In this document: piece after piece, positions 58,296 to 64,000 of the stretch
Numbering within the stretch: the stretch's first letter is position 1
How the letters are laid out: the number at the start of each line of letters is the position of its first letter
Source: Zeus faber
Taxonomy: Eukaryota > Chordata > Actinopteri > Zeiformes > Zeidae
Assembly (NCBI GenBank): GCA_960531495.1
Contig: OY482847.1
Location: forward strand, 20,450,566 to 20,514,565
Reading direction: 5' to 3'
Length of the DNA stretch: 64,000 nucleotides
The notes under the pieces: model-generated
The model's input: the letters and a program-made list of their open reading frames with translations, nothing else
The model's database searches: none
What the model was told of the DNA's origin: nothing
Translations under genes and position numbers: made by a program

Positions 58296-61240
58296 ACGAG
58301 GAACATCTGAACTATGTCAAGTAAGTAATCATATCAGAAAAAGGCACGTATTGAGACTTAAGGTATTAATTAATCCGTTAAATGAATGCGTAAGGAATGA
58401 ACATGGTCTTTCATTATATTTCATACACACGAACAACCATGAATATCATATTATTTATTGTTTCTCTTCCAGAATGTTGCGGCATGTCAGCATGCAGACG
58501 TGTTGCATCCGGCCCTCGCTCTGCGTGCATCCTGGTAAACAGGAAGACGGGAGACCGCGAGAGGGAGCGGTCAATACTAATTGCAAACATTTCTGTAGCG
58601 GCACTACCGCTTTCTGTATAATGTGTCTTCCCTCCTCCCTTATCTCCTTTCATTTACACCGCCTGGTTGAACAAGAAGGCGCACGGACCCTCGCCGGCGC
58701 CACGACAGCCGGGCCAGGACACCCTGCATCAGCACCACGCAGTTTAGCACCGGGCCAGATTGCGGCTGGCCACCAACTCGGATGAAGCAGCCGAGGCGGA
58801 GTCCCGATGGATATCTAGCTGTGGCTATCCAAACGCTGAATAATAACCCCACCCGCAGCCTCGTTATTTTGCAGCAAACACAATAGTATTGATCTCACCC
58901 CGTTCTGCTCGCTTCTTCTCACGTTCATATTCTCGGGTAGAAAATGTGAATATCTTCTGTTGCTTGTTGTTTTTACATTTTGTACACATTTTGTAATTGC
59001 TATTAGCAGCACATTAGTGGGGGGGGGGGGGGTAACTTCAGTAGGTAGAACTATAGATTTAGACGTCTTGACATCAGTGAAATCTAAGATCAGAGAAATG
59101 TTTAAACTCAGAAACACACACGCGCACGCACACACACACACACACACACACATTAGATCTTTTTCCGTGCCTGAGTGCGCACCACGAAGAGGACGGATAC
59201 GACCCGCCTAACAACCATGTTTAGAAACCTGAAAATGCACCTCCTCTGTAATCTTATTTCCCATTAAGTGAATTCAAGGGAGACGACACGAAGAAGATTC
59301 ACCTGAAAGGCCAATATTATTATAATGCAACTTTTTAGATGCACAGTAATGGGGCAGCACAAGCGCAAACAAAGGCCGTTTAATTTTGTGTCATCGCAAT
59401 CCTATCCAATCAATTACATTTTGCTTTACTTTTTCGCTGTGTCATAAGAAAAATAAATACGAGCACACTGATGCTTGTTTTTTTAAAGCTCATAAATTGT
59501 GCCGCGGCTAATGTAATCGACTGCATAATCAACACCCATGGCCTTTGGAAAAGGAGATTTAACCTGTTTAATGTTTGAGGCTTAAACGTTCGCCCCAAAG
59601 GAGTGAATTTAAAATCACAGTGAGAAGCTGCAGCAGAGTGGTATCCTTAATATTAAAGCGTTCAGCAAGGTTATGACGCGAACCAACATTTTAATAACGT
59701 CTGGGGTGAAAAACAGCCACGCTTGTGCTTTAAGCTCGAAGCTGTGTAGGTGTTTGCGCAAGCGGAGAAATGACTAATTTATTATGACTTTGGTTGAAAT
59801 GCCGGTTTCCCCCGTGGAAATGACCACGTTCTACACGGCTCACCTCTAATGCCTTGCTCTCGTTGGCAGGAAAGCCGTTGTTTTGGAATAGAAAGTGTGG
59901 ACGTTTTGGTGGGAAATTGTTTTATCTGAAAGGGTGTGAAATTCTACCTGCAAGTTTGCTTACTGTATATGCCTTCTGCAATTTAGCAATATTTACACCA
60001 AGACTCACTGTTTTCACTGGAGCTACTACAGTTGACTCTGCTCAACGTAATAGACTGTACATTTAGTCGTTTGAAGTCAGATTATTCAGAAAGGACATCT
60101 TGTACTAATAACTGGTGGTTGGTAAAAGGTTGATTGGTAAAAGGTTTTTGAAGTGATACTCAGATTTTCTGAGTCTTTCTTGTTTTCGGTCTCGGTCATC
60201 TTTTGGAAAAGGATAATGTCCTTGGATCATGCATTTAATAAAAGAAAAATGTCTTTGGATGCCTGTGGATGAAGAAATCTTTAGTTTAGAAATTATTTTC
60301 TTTCTCTCAGCTGCTATTTCGTGGTCTCGGCCAAAGGCTGCTCATTTGACAGATGCTTTTTTTTTTAAATACTTTTTTTTGTTTGTTTTTATTTTACATT
60401 TTCTACTGTTTCTTCGTATCAAAAATCACTTAAAAGTGCCAGACAAAGATTATGCGATTTCCTCGCCAAATTCCAAATAACAGCTCATTTCCATTGAAGT
60501 CAGAAGACGAACAAGTGTTTTGTGTTTTGTGACTGAGACTCCTTAATATTTGGAGGAAAAAGGTATATAAATCACTTGTCTCTTGTAAACCGATGAATCA
60601 GCATATCCATGGAGCGTGTCACAGCGTGTCAGCGTGACGAGCTGACGGACGGCCAGCGCCGCGTTTATGTCCCACTTTGCGGTTTGGACTCGATGACTCA
60701 GCCACTTAATGATGTCAGAGAAAAAAACAATTGCATAAGAAGCTAAAAAAGTTTTTTTTTTACTGCCATTAGCTTGAAATTATTGCCGGTTCAGTTAGTT
60801 TGGGGTTTGCTTCTCTGATATAATGGAGGTCGAAATGTAGACTGACCCTTTCGGTGTGTTTACTTCAGTCACACCTCACTGTAAATCCTAGTTTAAAAAT
60901 CTTGATTGGTAACCATAAAATATTTGATTTTAACCAACTAAACTCCCTTCCCCACTTGCACTGAAAGCTGTAAATCTACCGGCAATGTTCCATATTGGCG
61001 TCATGTGGGAGAGAGGTCGTAAATCTCCCCACTTGCAACCTAATATAATTTCCGGCAAATTGCAGATACGGCTGTGAAGGGAAGTGGGTGGAAATGGAAT
61101 GGAAGCAGTAACATTGCAGTAAAGAAGGGGAGGCGAATTGGTCAATGAGCGAGGACCCGTGATATTTCACGGTAAGGGGGCGTGGCCATTGCCAACACTA
61201 GTGTAGTGAATACTGACAGACTGTGGGATGAGATGTATAC
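58296..61240. other. Gene-free region
   Basis: It holds a G12 run near 59018-59031, a (CA)n run (59117-59152) and AT-rich sequence. No coding segment is recognised. Confidence 0.45.
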
Positions 61241-61242
61241 AG

Positions 61243-61350
61243 TGAATATAGTATATATAGTATATTTAGTGTATATAGTGTATATAGTGTATATAGTATA
61301 TATAGTGTATATAGTGCATATAGAGTATATAGAATATTTATAGTATAGTA
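61243..61350. repeat. 9-bp tandem repeat (TATATAGTG-type)
   Basis: About twelve imperfect TATATAGTG/TATATAGTA units. Confidence 0.85.
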
Positions 61351-61970
61351 CACAGCGTACAATACAGTGGTATTGTAATTGGTCAGAGAGCTAGTCGCAT
61401 GTTAGAACGGTCGTTAAACAGGTAGGTCGTTAAGTGAGGAATATATATATATATTTTATTTTTTTTTTTTTTTTGTACAAATACTTCTTTGGTAAGAATA
61501 AAAATTCAGGGGTGCGATGCAGGGACATCGGGCAATGCAGGGACAAGCGCTTAGCTTGCCCACCGGCTGCACCGCAGTGCAGAGCCGGGGGGAGCGATGG
61601 GACTTCTCCAGAGGCATGAGAGTGAAGGACAGGTTGATCACACTGATTTAATAACATTGGATTTAGGGTTATTGTGTCCAGGGAGGAGGACTCCGTCCCC
61701 TGCGTCAGCGGAGGGAACCGAGTCCGTCCGGGAGGGGCGGGGAGATGGGGAGCGAAGCGCAGGTCTATAAACCGACAGGATTCGGATAAAGTTTAATTTA
61801 GGAACTCACGCATTTCTTGGTTCTGGTTGGTTGTAGGTCCATCGAATTGTATCCAGAGACATTTTGGTCTGAACTGAGAGATTCCAGACTAATACAGGGC
61901 CGTTTAAATAGCCTACAAGTCATTGACCTGCAGCGTTACATTTTGGTAAAATTTGAAGGGAAAACAGCCG

Positions 61971-62147
61971 GTCAGTTTAGAGAGTAAGTGGTTAGTATAG
62001 AGATTAAGTGGTCAGTTTAGAGAGTAAGTGGTTAGTATAGAGATTAAGTGGTCAGTATAGAGAGTAAGTGGTTAGTATAGAGATTAAGTGGTCAGTATAG
62101 AGAGTAAGTGGTTAGTATAGAGATTAAGTGGTCAGTATAGAGAGTAG
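61971..62147. repeat. 40-bp tandem repeat, ~4.4 copies
   Basis: Each unit is made of two related 20-mers, RTAGAGAGTAAGTGGTTAGT-like and ATAGAGATTAAGTGGTCAGT. Copies are almost identical, which suggests recent expansion. Confidence 0.95.
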
Positions 62148-62164
62148 GCTGATTACTGGCAATG

Positions 62165-62240
62165 AAAGGCCTCAATTTTTTTGTGGCTCAAACAAAATCT
62201 CAAAAATGGCTCTTCCAGTACTAAAGGTTGCCGACCCCTG
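62165..62240. mobile_element. hAT-type terminus
   Basis: AAAATGGCTCTTCCAGTACT is followed by AAAGGTTGCCGACCCCTG. Reversed, this is CAGGGGTCGGCAACC, the terminal inverted repeat of a widespread vertebrate hAT family. The other end is not seen, and the 40-bp tandem repeat abuts it. Confidence 0.6.
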
Positions 62241-63530
62241 ACCTATAGTGTGGAAAAGCCTTAAGACAATCGGATAAAACTACTTAAATCTAGTAATATT
62301 ATTCCTAGAGAAAGTCTGGCTGTGATTCTATAGTCTCCTCTGTCAGACTAAAGGGGACCAGGCAGGAGCTCCTCCTGCGTTTAGCAGAGGCTCCTAAAAC
62401 TTGTTCACATTTCACATCGGCTCGTCTGGAGCAGGATTCCTCCCTCCCTCCCTCCCTTCCTCCCTCGCCGTTTGGGGACGTCTGTCAACACGTGTCGCAC
62501 TCCAGAGGAACTACACTGACTGAGCGCCGCTCCGCGTGGGCCGGAGACGTCACGGTGGATGGAGCGCAACCTGTTTAGAGAGATGGATTCATTGAAATGA
62601 TATTGGTTATTGCCATAAAATGTGAAAATATGTACTTTAAAAGAGAGCAATAACAAACATGAATTTGCTAAATATAAGATTACTTTAAAATAACTACATA
62701 ACAGCAGAATAGAAAAAATAAATGTAATAAAAAAAAATTATACTATATATTTAAATATGAAATACTATATACTATAGGACAAAATATTATATCTATAAAT
62801 ACAAATATGAACTCATATCTATGAATATATCTGTAGTTACACTTGAATCGATAAATAATGTATTTTTAAGTTCATATGCTAGAATCGTAGAAATATATTG
62901 ATTTTTTTTATGTATCTTAATACATTTTCTAATATACATATATAAAATATACAAAGAGAGAGATATGAAAGTAGTAGCTTAAATTCAGTGAGATTCACTC
63001 ATGATCAAGCTTTCTAATCAATTCTTAATCGTTAATCCCCCAGTGTCAGCATTACACTGATATGTTCTGTATCAATAATGCCGCATCACAGTGGTTTGGG
63101 TTCAGGTGGCCATTTTAATGGCCTAATATCGCAACCTTTTTTAATAAATAAAAATGCAGCCACCTGGATTAGTTTATGGTGGGTGGCTTGATGGAATATA
63201 ATTGGCTGGAAGCAGAGCGTGTCATTGCCTCTTCCGGGGAGACAAAATTCAATTAAAAAAAAACAACAACTGTCCATCTTAATGATCAGACAGTGAAGAA
63301 CATAATGTCCTCATGTTGACTTCGATGCATCCAACAGCAGCAGGAGAATGTGCACATTGAGGCTGTTGACATCCTGCTTAATGCTCAATGGGGCTTGAGG
63401 CTTATGCCTCACACGGCAGGATTTGTTGGGTTGCTAACTTTACACTTTGATCCAAACCGGATTTTCTGTCCAGCATCATTGGAGCCCTTGTTATAGGGGT
63501 TCGTCCTTCGTCCGTTCCTGCTTGTATTGT
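62241..63530. other. Gene-free region
   Basis: AT-rich sequence with a (CCCT)n-like pyrimidine run near 62440-62465. No coding segment is recognised. Confidence 0.45.
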
Positions 63531-63850
63531 ATGCAAGGGCGTAGCTTTGGTTTGAGAAGGGGGTGGGGCATGGCTGAGAGGGGGGGGCGTGTCCCCATCA
63601 CGCACGGTGCTTTTTTTATTCCATAAGGAAACGGAGTGAAATAAAATAACCTACTTCTAAATGAAAGACACACTGCACCATCGCTGTCCGGGAGGGAGTT
63701 ATCGGGGCACAGAGCGGCAATTATTTGAAATCATATAGTTCTGTTTACAATGATATATTGAGGGGGACAATCTCAGTTTTTCCCAGGAAGGGGGGGCCAG
63801 ACCACCCTACCCCCCCCCCCCCCCCCCCCCCGTAATTTCCGCACCTGATT
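63531..63850. repeat. Dispersed fish repeat with G- and C-runs
   Basis: GGGCGTAGCTTTGGTTTGAG at the left and GTAATTTCCGCACCTGATTG at the right, with a C-run of about 20 at 63811-63831, recall a repeat seen in many teleosts. The class is not known to me. Confidence 0.35.
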
Positions 63851-64000
63851 GTGCGTATGGAGATATACTACATTCATGACTTTTTTCCTACTTTTCATAT
63901 ATTGTAAAGATTTTGACCATAATTTCCAAAATATATATTATTTAGTAATATGTTTAAAATATGTAATGGATAATGTGCAGCCAGCAAAATTACCACCCTC

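Noticed and set aside
58351-58785. A 144-codon plus-strand frame
   Set aside because: No domain or splice pattern is recognised. Its GC-rich second half gives chance open frames in all phases.

Overview
The window is intronic, genic and downstream DNA from a ray-finned (teleost) fish. The evidence is a split vertebrate gene with GT-AG introns, together with typical fish repeats: tRNA-derived SINEs, L2-like LINEs, Tc1-like, hAT and piggyBac-like elements, gypsy-type and DIRS-like retroelements, and long (GT)n/(CA)n microsatellites. I see no bacterial-style operon, rRNA gene, CRISPR array or free-standing tRNA gene.

Only one host gene is recognisable. Ten exons on the plus strand between 18217 and 45290 join with consistent phases into the last 530 residues of a polypeptide N-acetylgalactosaminyltransferase. 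The sequence closely matches GALNT18 (formerly GALNTL4). The exons cover the end of the stem, the GT-A catalytic domain, the Gal/GalNAc-T motif and the ricin-type lectin domain, up to the stop codon. The first coding exon (start codon, transmembrane anchor, most of the stem) is not in the window, so 1-18216 is most simply intron 1.

Layout: 1-18216 is putative intron 1, with a DIRS-like gag remnant (minus strand), a solo gypsy-type LTR split by a terminal-inverted-repeat element, a hAT remnant and an internally deleted LINE. 18217-45290 holds exons 2-11. Their introns carry a SINE, a TTAA-flanked piggyBac-like element, a Tc1-like chimaera and two minisatellites. 45291-45812 is the 3' UTR, with two polyadenylation signals. 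45813-64000 is gene-free. It contains a second SINE, an interstitial telomeric repeat, a 6.6-kb minus-strand gypsy-type LTR retrotransposon with intact target duplication and a tRNA-Lys primer site but scrambled internal order, a LINE and a further solo LTR nested in it, and several small repeats.

The most interesting structure is around the splice sites of galnt18. Exon 4, which encodes the catalytic DAH motif, sits between a long (GT)n tract touching its acceptor and a (CA)n tract just after its donor. These would be complementary in the pre-mRNA. Microsatellites also lie against the acceptors of exon 5, (TCC)n, and exon 9, a GT/GC tract with Z-DNA potential.
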